The position numbers were made by a program, and so were the translations under genes. A stretch of DNA of 64,000 nt, taken from contig NZ_BDBT01000018.1 of NCBI RefSeq assembly GCF_001613125.1, positions 1 to 64,000 of the forward strand, in the 5' to 3' direction. The notes under the pieces were generated by a model that had not been told where the DNA came from, did no database searches, and was given only the letters and a program-made list of their open reading frames with translations. Positions 35,462 to 42,594 of the stretch are shown in pieces (position 1 is the stretch's first letter; every line of letters begins with the position of its first letter). This stretch comes from Nocardia shimofusensis NBRC 100134 (GTDB taxonomy: Bacteria > Actinomycetota > Actinomycetes > Mycobacteriales > Mycobacteriaceae).

Positions 35462-35734
35462 GTGAGCATTCTCGAGACTGTGCTGATCTTCCTCGGCATC
35501 CCGCTGGTGATCTACGTGGCGATCGCCGGATTGTCGTATCTCGGTAAGCCGCTGCCCGGCGAGAAGCCGGTTCACTTCGACCTGGGACAGAAGTGGACTC
35601 ACGAGCCGGTGCTGTGGAGTGCCACCGACGAGGTGATCGGGCACGGTCACCACGACGTCGCGCCGCATGGCAGTCATGCGGCTATCGAATCCGCCCAGGA
35701 GCTGATCGGAGGCCGGGCAAGTGGCAAGTTCTAA
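35462..35734 (+). CDS. ctaJ: aa3-type cytochrome oxidase subunit CtaJ
   Basis: A 90-residue protein with one N-terminal membrane helix (ILETVLIFLGIPLVIYVAIA) and a soluble tail with HGHHDVAPHGSH. It matches the small CtaJ subunit seen in mycobacterial III2-IV2 respiratory supercomplex structures, whose gene lies between glbO and pepN in M. smegmatis as I recall. GTG 35462 is the start. The next gene begins at GTG 35721, overlapping by 14 nt. Confidence 0.65.
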   Translation: MSILETVLIFLGIPLVIYVAIAGLSYLGKPLPGEKPVHFDLGQKWTHEPVLWSATDEVIGHGHHDVAPHGSHAAIESAQELIGGRASGKF

Positions 35735-36185
35735 GTGGCCCGCGGTGGTCGAGGCCGACCTTCCGCACGGATACGCCCTCACCAGCAGCGGCCGGGTCTC
35801 CGGCGTGCACGAGGCAGGCGCGGTGTTCGTCGAGGCGCCCTTCAGCGACGACGAGCGCTTGGCCGTCGACAACGCGCTGATCGAGGCGACCAGGGCCACC
35901 AAGGTGCGCTTCACCATCTACATCGGCGATCTCGCCGGTGACGCCTCCGCCGCGGTCGACGAGCTGTTCGCGACCACCCCGGACGCGTCCCGCTCGGTGC
36001 TCATCGCCGTCTCGCCCAACGACAAGGTGATCGAGGTCCGCTCCGGCCGCGAGATCGCCGACCGCGCCAACGATCGGGTCTGCCAGCTCGGCGTCACCGC
36101 CGCGCTCAGCTCGATCCGGCAGGGCAAGCTGATCGACGGACTGGTCTCCGCGGTGCGCGTGATGGCCGCCGCGATCGGTCGCTGA
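35721..36185 (+). CDS. DUF5130 protein (TPM-like fold)
   Basis: A 154-residue protein corresponding to Rv2468c. The central region (AVDNALIEATRATKVRFTIY and SVLIAVSPNDKVIEVRSGRE, each a short conserved-looking block) resembles the TPM/DUF5130 fold and its ending ISS-type basic helix. No signal peptide. GTG 35721 overlaps ctaJ by 14 nt, so the two are co-translated; a link to the respiratory oxidase is possible but unproven. A bidirectional terminator follows. Confidence 0.78.
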   Translation: MASSKWPAVVEADLPHGYALTSSGRVSGVHEAGAVFVEAPFSDDERLAVDNALIEATRATKVRFTIYIGDLAGDASAAVDELFATTPDASRSVLIAVSPNDKVIEVRSGREIADRANDRVCQLGVTAALSSIRQGKLIDGLVSAVRVMAAAIGR

Positions 36186-36241
36186 GACCCGCTCGCGGCT
36201 CTTCGCGAATCCGGGTTCGCGGCAGCGACATCAGTACGCGA

Positions 36242-36277
36242 AACGGCGCGCTCACCCTTTCGGGTGAGCGCGCCGTT
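36242..36277. terminator. Perfect bidirectional terminator hairpin
   Basis: AACGGCGCGCTCACCC and its exact complement GGGTGAGCGCGCCGTT surround a TTTC loop (16-bp stem). It sits between the DUF5130 stop and the convergent pepN stop and can serve both. Confidence 0.88.
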
Positions 36278-36291
36278 GTCGTCTCCGGACG

Positions 36292-38865
36292 CTACTTCGC
36301 GTCGAAGGCGCGTGCCCGCAGCGAGCGCTCGACGCCGGCCTTGCCCTCGGACACCAGCCGCAGCAGCGCGGGCGGGTGATCGCCTGCCAGGAACTCGTCC
36401 GCGGCGGCCACGGCCTGCTCGCTGATCTCCCACGCCGGATACAGCCCGACGACCACGGTCTGGGCGACCTCGCTGGAGCGGCGCTCCCACACCGCCGGGA
36501 TCTCCTCGAAGTACGTGCCCACGTAGTCCTTCAGCAGCTCTCCCTGGCCCACGGGCGCGAATCCGCCCACGATGGCGCGGGTGGTGATATTGGGGATCGA
36601 GTCGTCGTGCATGACCTTCTGCCAGGCATCGGCCTTGACCTCGGCCTGCGGGCGCGCGGTCGCCGCGGTGGCGGCCTGACGCTTGCCGGTCGCGGTCGGG
36701 TCGGCGGCCAGCTCCGCGTCGATGACCGGAGTCGCGAGACCATCGGCGTCGATCTCGCCCGCGGCGGCCAGCGCGCCGATGACCCGCCAGCGCAGGTCGG
36801 TGTCCACCACCAGACCGGGCAGACCGACAGTCGCCGGATCGGAGTCGAGCAGTTCGCGCAGCACCTCGGTGTGCCTGGCCTCCAGGCGCGCGCCCAGCAG
36901 CGCGTTGACGAAGGCCAGCTGGTGATCCGAGCCCGCCTCGGCCTCGCGCGCCAGTTCCAGCAGCCGGTCGCCGAACTCGGTCCAGCCGACACCCTCGGCC
37001 CAGGCGGGATCGGCGTAGCTGCCCAGCGCGGTGTGCGCCTGCATGAGCAGTCGCTGGACCACGCCGATCTCGGTCTCCGCGCCGATGCCGCGCTGCACCA
37101 GTGCGACGAAATCGCGGGCGCGCAACTCGGCCTGCCGGGTCATCTCCCAGGCCGCCGACCAGGCCAGCGTGCGCGGCAGCGGTTCGGCGATGTCGCCGAT
37201 GCGGTTGATCAGCACTTCCAGCGACTCCGGGTCCAGGCGCACCGAGCAGTAGGTGAGGTCGTCGTCGTTGACCAGCACGAACTTGCCCCGCGCGACGCCG
37301 GTCAGCTCCGGCACCTCGGTGCGCTCGGCGGCATCGAGATCCAGCTCCAGCCGGTGCGTGCGGACCAGCTTGCCGCCCTCGTCGTCGTAGACGCCGATCG
37401 CCAGCCGGTGCACGCGCTGTTCACCGGCGCCCGGCTGCGCACCCTCCTGCACCACCGTGAACGAGCTGAACGTGCCGTCCGCGGCGACCTCGAACTCCGG
37501 GCGCAGGATGTTCAGGCCGGTGGTCTTGAGCCATTGCGCGCCCCAGCCGGACAGGTCGCGTCCGGAGGACTTCTCCAGCGCGCCGAGCAGATCGTCGAAG
37601 GTGGCGTTGCCGTAGGCGTGCTCGGCGAAGTAGGCGCGCAGACCGGCCAGGAACGGCTCCAACCCGACGTAGGCGACCAGCTGCTTGAGCACGCTGGCGC
37701 CCTTGGCGTAGGTGATGCCGTCGAAATTGACCTCGACCGCGGCCAGGTCCGGGATGTCGGCGGCGATCGGGTGGGTGGAGGGCAGTTGGTCCTGCCGGTA
37801 GGCCCAGGACTTCTCGACGTTCGCGAACGTGGTCCAGGCGCTGGTGTATTCGGTGGCCTCGGCCTGGCACAGCACCGAGGCGAAGGTCGCGAACGACTCG
37901 TTGAGCCACAGGTCGTCCCACCACTTCATGGTGACCAGGTCGCCGAACCACATGTGCGCCATCTCGTGCAGCACCGTCTCGGCGCGCCGCTCGTAGGAGG
38001 CGCGGGTGACCTTGGACCGGAACACGTAGTCCTCGAGGAAGGTGACCGCGCCCGCGTTCTCCATCGCGCCCGCGTTGAACTCCGGGACGAACAGCTGGTC
38101 GTACTTGCCGAAGGCGTAGGGCACACCGAAGTTGCGGTGGTAGAAGCCGAAGCCCTGCTTGGTCTCGGTGAACAGCCGTTCGGCGTCCATGTGCTCGGCC
38201 AGCGAGGCGCGGCAGTACAGACCGAGCGGGATCTCGCCGTGCTCGTCGCGGTAGGTGTCGGTCCACTTGGCGTAGGGGCCGGCGATCATGGCGACCAGGT
38301 AGGTGCTCATCGCCGGGGTGGTGGCGAAGGTGTGCGTGGCGACGGTGCCGTCGTCGGTGCGCTCGCCCGCCCCGTTGGAGACGACCTGCCAGTCGAGCGG
38401 CGCGGTGGCGGTGATGTCGAAGGTGGCCTTGAGATCGGGCTGGTCGAAGCAGGCGAACATCCGCTTGGCGTCGGCGGTCTCGAACTGCGAGTACAGGTAG
38501 ACGCCGTTGTCGGTGGGATCGACCATCCGGTGCAGGCCCTCGCCGGTGTGCGAGTACTCGCAGTCGGCCTCGACGACGAGTTCGTTGCGTTCGGCCAGAT
38601 CCGGCAGTGTGATGCCGGTCGACTCGTCGTAGGAGTTCACGTCGAGCTCGACGCCGTTGAGCACGGCCGAGCGGACCCGCGCGGCGACGATGTCGACGAA
38701 GGTGCTCGCGCCCGGCTTCGCGGTGAACGTGACGGTGGTGCGCGACCCGAAGGTGCTCGCCCCTTCGCTCTGGTCGGTGAGGTCGAGTTCGATGCGGTAG
38801 TTCTCGACGCCGACCGTGGCGGCGCGCTCGATCGCCTGGTCGCGGGTGAGATTCGGGGCGGACAT
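36292..38865 (-). CDS. pepN: Aminopeptidase N (M1 family)
   Basis: Zinc metallopeptidase that removes N-terminal residues from peptides in the cytosol. The 857-residue protein shows the M1 marks GAMENAG (about 275) and HEMAHMWFGDLVTMKWWDDL with the downstream Glu of NESFA (HExxHx18E, about 310-334), plus the ERAP-type C-terminal helical domain. ATG 38865 is chosen because AAGGAG lies 5 nt upstream; the frame also opens 27 nt earlier. It is convergent with the ctaJ-DUF5130 pair, as in Rv2467. Confidence 0.95.
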   Translation of the reverse strand: MSAPNLTRDQAIERAATVGVENYRIELDLTDQSEGASTFGSRTTVTFTAKPGASTFVDIVAARVRSAVLNGVELDVNSYDESTGITLPDLAERNELVVEADCEYSHTGEGLHRMVDPTDNGVYLYSQFETADAKRMFACFDQPDLKATFDITATAPLDWQVVSNGAGERTDDGTVATHTFATTPAMSTYLVAMIAGPYAKWTDTYRDEHGEIPLGLYCRASLAEHMDAERLFTETKQGFGFYHRNFGVPYAFGKYDQLFVPEFNAGAMENAGAVTFLEDYVFRSKVTRASYERRAETVLHEMAHMWFGDLVTMKWWDDLWLNESFATFASVLCQAEATEYTSAWTTFANVEKSWAYRQDQLPSTHPIAADIPDLAAVEVNFDGITYAKGASVLKQLVAYVGLEPFLAGLRAYFAEHAYGNATFDDLLGALEKSSGRDLSGWGAQWLKTTGLNILRPEFEVAADGTFSSFTVVQEGAQPGAGEQRVHRLAIGVYDDEGGKLVRTHRLELDLDAAERTEVPELTGVARGKFVLVNDDDLTYCSVRLDPESLEVLINRIGDIAEPLPRTLAWSAAWEMTRQAELRARDFVALVQRGIGAETEIGVVQRLLMQAHTALGSYADPAWAEGVGWTEFGDRLLELAREAEAGSDHQLAFVNALLGARLEARHTEVLRELLDSDPATVGLPGLVVDTDLRWRVIGALAAAGEIDADGLATPVIDAELAADPTATGKRQAATAATARPQAEVKADAWQKVMHDDSIPNITTRAIVGGFAPVGQGELLKDYVGTYFEEIPAVWERRSSEVAQTVVVGLYPAWEISEQAVAAADEFLAGDHPPALLRLVSEGKAGVERSLRARAFDAK

Positions 38866-39129
38866 GGAACTCCTTCGCTCTTCGACGAACACGGCACGAA
38901 TGTCGTCCGCGACGCGACGGCGCCGACCTGCCGACGTCGTTCACGCGGACTGTCGCCCAACCCTATCGGCCGGTCCGGCGCGGGCGCTGCCCCATGACCC
39001 ACGCGCACCCCCGTCGCACCGGGGCGCGGTGGTGGGGCGGGCGCGCACTGCGTGGACCCGGCGGCCACGGGGGACGGGGAGGGCGGGCGGTATTGTTTGC
39101 CTGCCCGACAGCCGGGCGACAACCCACGG

Positions 39130-39969
39130 ATGCGGAGGCTCGAGGTGAAGCATGTGCACGCCGGGAAGGTGCGTGACCTGTACGAGGACGGCGACACCCT
39201 GCTGCTGGTCGCCTCCGATCGGGTCTCGGTGTACGACGTGGTGCTGCCCACGCCGATCCCCGGCAAGGGCGCGCTGCTGACCCAGCTGTCGAACTGGTGG
39301 TTCGACTTCTTCACCGACATCCCCAACCACATCGTCTCGACCGTGGATCTGCCCGAGGAGTTCAGCGGCCGCGCCGTACGGGTCAAGCCGCTGCGGATGC
39401 TGCACGTGGAGTGCATCGCCCGCGGCTACCTGACCGGCTCGGGCCTGAAGGAGTACCAGGCCACCGGCACGGTCTCCGGGGTGAGGCTGCCGTCCGGACT
39501 GCGCGACGGGGACAAGCTGCCCGAACCGATCTTCACCCCCACCAGCAAGGCCTCGGAAGGCCACGACGAGCCCATCACCTTCGCCGACGTGGTGAACCAG
39601 GAGGGCCGCGAGGTCGCCGAGGCGCTGCGTGAGCGCACCCTGGAGATCTATCGGCGCGGCACCGAGCACGCCGCGGGCAACGGCGTGATCATCGCCGACA
39701 CCAAGGTCGAATTCGGCTGGGACGGTGACGTGCTCACCCTCGGCGACGAGGTCCTCACCTCGGACTCCTCGCGGTTCTGGCCCGCCGACCAGTGGGAGCC
39801 CGGCCGCGCCCAGCCCTCCTTCGACAAGCAGTTCGTGCGCGACTGGGCGACCTCCACCGGCTGGGACAAGGAACCGCCCGGCCCGGAGATCCCGGCCGAC
39901 ATCGTCGAGGCCACCCGGCGCAAGTACCAGGAGGCCTACGAGCTCATCACCGGTCGCGTCTGGGGCTGA
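39130..39969 (+). CDS. purC: SAICAR synthetase
   Basis: Joins aspartate to CAIR in de novo purine synthesis. Motifs are GKVRDLYE, LVASDRVSVYD, the RGYLTGSGLKEY segment and IIADTKVEFG (about 205). From ATG 39130 it has 279 residues. GTG 39145 has a GGAGG site with 6-nt spacing and is an equally good start. A degenerate copy of the last 98 nt lies downstream at 41825-41918. The other pur genes are not in the window. Confidence 0.93.
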   Translation: MRRLEVKHVHAGKVRDLYEDGDTLLLVASDRVSVYDVVLPTPIPGKGALLTQLSNWWFDFFTDIPNHIVSTVDLPEEFSGRAVRVKPLRMLHVECIARGYLTGSGLKEYQATGTVSGVRLPSGLRDGDKLPEPIFTPTSKASEGHDEPITFADVVNQEGREVAEALRERTLEIYRRGTEHAAGNGVIIADTKVEFGWDGDVLTLGDEVLTSDSSRFWPADQWEPGRAQPSFDKQFVRDWATSTGWDKEPPGPEIPADIVEATRRKYQEAYELITGRVWG

Positions 39970-40108
39970 TCGCCGAGCGGTCCGGACACGGCCGCGGGGG
40001 TCGATTCTCCGGTCGGCGGCAACCCGATTCGCGCTGACAGGTGGCCCTCGGCGGTGCGATACTCCCGGTGTCCACGGCTGGCGGGGCCGCGCGACAGGGA
40101 GGCGAGAG

Positions 40109-41770
40109 ATGACGCGCGCAGGCACCGGTCCGGGCACACCACGACAGCGCGGGCCGAAGCCGGCGAAGTTCGGCAAGGGGGGCGCGGGCCCGAGGAGTGC
40201 GGGCAAGGCCGGGCAATCGACGCCGGGGAAGTCCGGACAGGGCGGCGCCGATCGGAAGACCTCGCGTGGGTGGAATACCGGGGCGTGGCTGCTGATCGGG
40301 ACGCTCGCCGCGTCGGTGGTCGGATTCATGGTGACCTTGCAGGTGCTCGACTGGATCGCCATCTACCGCGAGTCCGGCGGCTCGTGCGGTACCAGCAGGG
40401 GGATCAGCTACGGCGACTGTCCCCGGTACTGGGGCACCATCTTCGTCGTCTCGCTGTTCGGGCTGATGGCGTTCATCCCGCTGCTCCTGTTCGCCCTGAT
40501 CCGCACTCGGCTGGCGGGCGCGCTGGTCGGCGTGGTCGCCGCGGCGCTCGCCGTCTATCCGGCGGCGGCCGTCTTCGGCCATCTGCACGGTGACACCTGG
40601 GAACTGGCCTGGGCCGCGCCCTCGGATCGCACGGACGACGGTGAGACCGGCGGGATATGGCACATCGACGGGGACGCGGGCACCGTCGTCCGTATCGCCT
40701 TCGACGGGCTGACGGCATTCGACGTCGCCTCGGGCACGCCACGCTGGTCGGCGGTCTTCCCGGACCGCGATGTGCTGTGCGCGATGAGCCGGACCGCTTC
40801 GGAGGGGATCGGGCTGATCGCCCGGCACGACGAGAACACCCCCTGCGCGGATTTCGGTGCGGTGGATCTCGCGACCGGGCGCATCCTCTGGGAATCCACC
40901 GCGCCGGGCGGGCTCTCCGACGGCCCCGACATACTCGCCGTCACCGGCGACACCGCCGTGGTACTCGGCGAGGACTCCGTGCGCGGATTCGCCCTGCGGG
41001 ACGGCGCCCCCCGCTGGCAGTTCCGGTTGCCGGAATCGACATGCGGCGATTCGTGGCTGGCCGCCGGGCGCTATGTGGTCGTCGCGGTGGAACGCTGCAC
41101 CGGCCTCGCGGCCGGTGACGACGGCGGGCCCGAGCTGTGGGCGCTGGACCCCGCCACCGGTGCGGTGGCCTGGACCGTGCCCGTCCCCTTCGAAGGCGCC
41201 CGGCGGGTGACCCGCATCGCCTCCGAGCCGCTGGTCGTGCACGTCACCGAGAACGGCAGACGCGGCCGTTCCGCTTTCGTCGCCTTCGACGACTCCGGCG
41301 CGGTCACCGCCACCATCGAGACCGGCGTCGCCGCCGACACCGCGGAATCGGAGCTGCTGCCCCTGCGGACCTTCGACATCAGCGGATTCGACGCAGCCCC
41401 GGTCACCAGGACGGTCGTCACCGGAAACACGCTCGTGGCCGTCGCGCGCGCCGAGAGCGAGAGCGGCTACCGGCTCGTCGCCCACGACCTCCTCACCGGC
41501 GTCAGACAGTGGACCGGAGAACTGCTGGAGGACGATCCCGACGCCCTGGTCGCCGACGGGGATCGCGTGGTGGTGGTCGTCGACAACCTTCGTGTGCTCG
41601 GCCTGGGCGCCTTCGACCTGCGCACCGGCGCCGAATCCCACGCCGGGGTGGCCGTCGTCGAGCGGGTGGGCACGTCGCTGCAGGTCGTCGCCCTGCCCGA
41701 GGTCTATCTCGTGCTCGGCAGCGACGGCAGTGCGCCGTACCGGCCGTTGCAGGCCGTCGCCCGCCCGTGA
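40109..41770 (+). CDS. Membrane-anchored PQQ-like beta-propeller protein
   Basis: A 553-residue protein. Residues 1-55 are basic and Gly/Lys-rich (cytoplasmic), followed by membrane segments near 62-84, 112-135 and 140-160. The rest (about 165-553) consists of repeated beta-propeller blades of the PQQ/WD-like type, for example DVASGTPRWSAVFPD, DLATGRILWEST, DPATGAVAWTVPVP and DLLTGVRQWTGEL. Six or seven blades are visible; no catalytic motif was seen, so a scaffold or sensor role outside the cytoplasm is likely. GGGAGG precedes ATG 40109. Confidence 0.75.
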   Translation: MTRAGTGPGTPRQRGPKPAKFGKGGAGPRSAGKAGQSTPGKSGQGGADRKTSRGWNTGAWLLIGTLAASVVGFMVTLQVLDWIAIYRESGGSCGTSRGISYGDCPRYWGTIFVVSLFGLMAFIPLLLFALIRTRLAGALVGVVAAALAVYPAAAVFGHLHGDTWELAWAAPSDRTDDGETGGIWHIDGDAGTVVRIAFDGLTAFDVASGTPRWSAVFPDRDVLCAMSRTASEGIGLIARHDENTPCADFGAVDLATGRILWESTAPGGLSDGPDILAVTGDTAVVLGEDSVRGFALRDGAPRWQFRLPESTCGDSWLAAGRYVVVAVERCTGLAAGDDGGPELWALDPATGAVAWTVPVPFEGARRVTRIASEPLVVHVTENGRRGRSAFVAFDDSGAVTATIETGVAADTAESELLPLRTFDISGFDAAPVTRTVVTGNTLVAVARAESESGYRLVAHDLLTGVRQWTGELLEDDPDALVADGDRVVVVVDNLRVLGLGAFDLRTGAESHAGVAVVERVGTSLQVVALPEVYLVLGSDGSAPYRPLQAVARP

Positions 41771-41824
41771 CCCGGCTGTCCGAGTATCAGTACCGACGAG
41801 TGGTGTCGGCCGGGCTGTCCGGGG

Positions 41825-41918
41825 CGCCGCCCGGCCAGGAGATCGGCAGACATCGTCGAGGCCGCCCGAAGCGAGTACCGGGGCCTACGAGCGCATCACC
41901 GGTCGTGCCCGGGGCTGA
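41825..41918 (+). pseudogene. Degenerate copy of the purC 3' end
   Basis: This stretch matches the last 98 nt of purC (39872-39969) along its whole length: GACATCGTCGAGGCC, CGAGTACC, GGCCTACGAG, CATCACCGGTCG and GGGGCTGA recur in the same order. Two 2-nt deletions and several substitutions break the frame. The copy lies between the beta-propeller gene and the lipoprotein gene. It looks like the remnant of a duplication that once included the purC tail, with the beta-propeller gene between the copies. Confidence 0.75.
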
Positions 41919-41939
41919 ACCCCGCGGGGTCGCCGTGCG

Positions 41940-42446
41940 TCAGGCCGCGCAGGCCGGGGAGGTGGTCTGGGTGTTGGCCAGCATCTGACACGCCCAGGCC
42001 AGTTGCAGTTTCCAGCGCCCGTCCTCGGCGACGAACGGGATGAGGGTGGGGCCCTGCACCGGTTTGCCGTCGAGGGTCATGTCCGCGGTCGCCTGCAGGA
42101 CCGCCTCGCCCTGGTATTCCACCGAGACGATCGTCAAGGTGATCCCGTTGGCCTGTGAGGCCTGGGCCAGCTTGTCGATCAGGGCCGGGTCGGCGTCGGC
42201 GCCCTGCACGGCGCCGGTTTTCAGGGTGGCGGGGGTGTCCGGGTCGAGCGCGAGCTGGAAGCCGGCGTTCAGGTCCGCGGGGCTGGGCAGCGGCACCGGC
42301 GGTTGCTGCGCGCCCGTTGCCGGGGCGGTCGTGGATTCGGTGGCCTCGGCGGATTCGGACCCGCCGCAGCCCGCGGCGAACACCGCGCCCAGAACGAGAC
42401 AGGCGGCGAGGGTGGCGCGGGAGGGGCGTGGCCTGGGACGGTTCAT
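41940..42446 (-). CDS. Lipoprotein, MTB12-like
   Basis: A 168-residue exported protein: basic start, signal sequence ACLVLGAVFAAGC with lipobox AAGC (Cys near 27), a Ser/Thr/Glu/Pro linker, then a compact domain (about 60-168) beginning ADLNAGFQLALDPDTPATLK. The domain resembles the low-molecular-weight antigen MTB12 (Rv2376c) family, which is NTF2-like; its function is unknown. It ends in a C-terminal pair of Cys (ACQM...PACAA) that could form a disulphide. It lies downstream of the permease gene on the same strand, 148 nt apart with a tandem repeat between. Confidence 0.75.
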   Translation of the reverse strand: MNRPRPRPSRATLAACLVLGAVFAAGCGGSESAEATESTTAPATGAQQPPVPLPSPADLNAGFQLALDPDTPATLKTGAVQGADADPALIDKLAQASQANGITLTIVSVEYQGEAVLQATADMTLDGKPVQGPTLIPFVAEDGRWKLQLAWACQMLANTQTTSPACAA

Positions 42447-42477
42447 CGGGGTCCTCTCGTCGGCGGCGTGATTTTCG

Positions 42478-42552
42478 TCGGAGTGAGCGCGGTCGGAGTG
42501 AGTGCGGTCGGAGTGAGTGCGGTGGGAGTGAGTGCGGTGGGAGTGAGTGCGG
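42478..42552. repeat. 15-bp tandem repeat, five copies
   Basis: The unit TCGGAGTGAGTGCGG (first copy AGC for AGT, last two begin TGGG) occurs five times head to tail between the permease stop and the lipoprotein start. The array lies 30 nt upstream of the lipoprotein ATG, so it falls in its 5' region. Copy number is likely variable. Confidence 0.9.
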
Positions 42553-42594
42553 CGGGCGCGCAGTCGTTGTCGCGGTGGACGGGCGGGACGGGGC

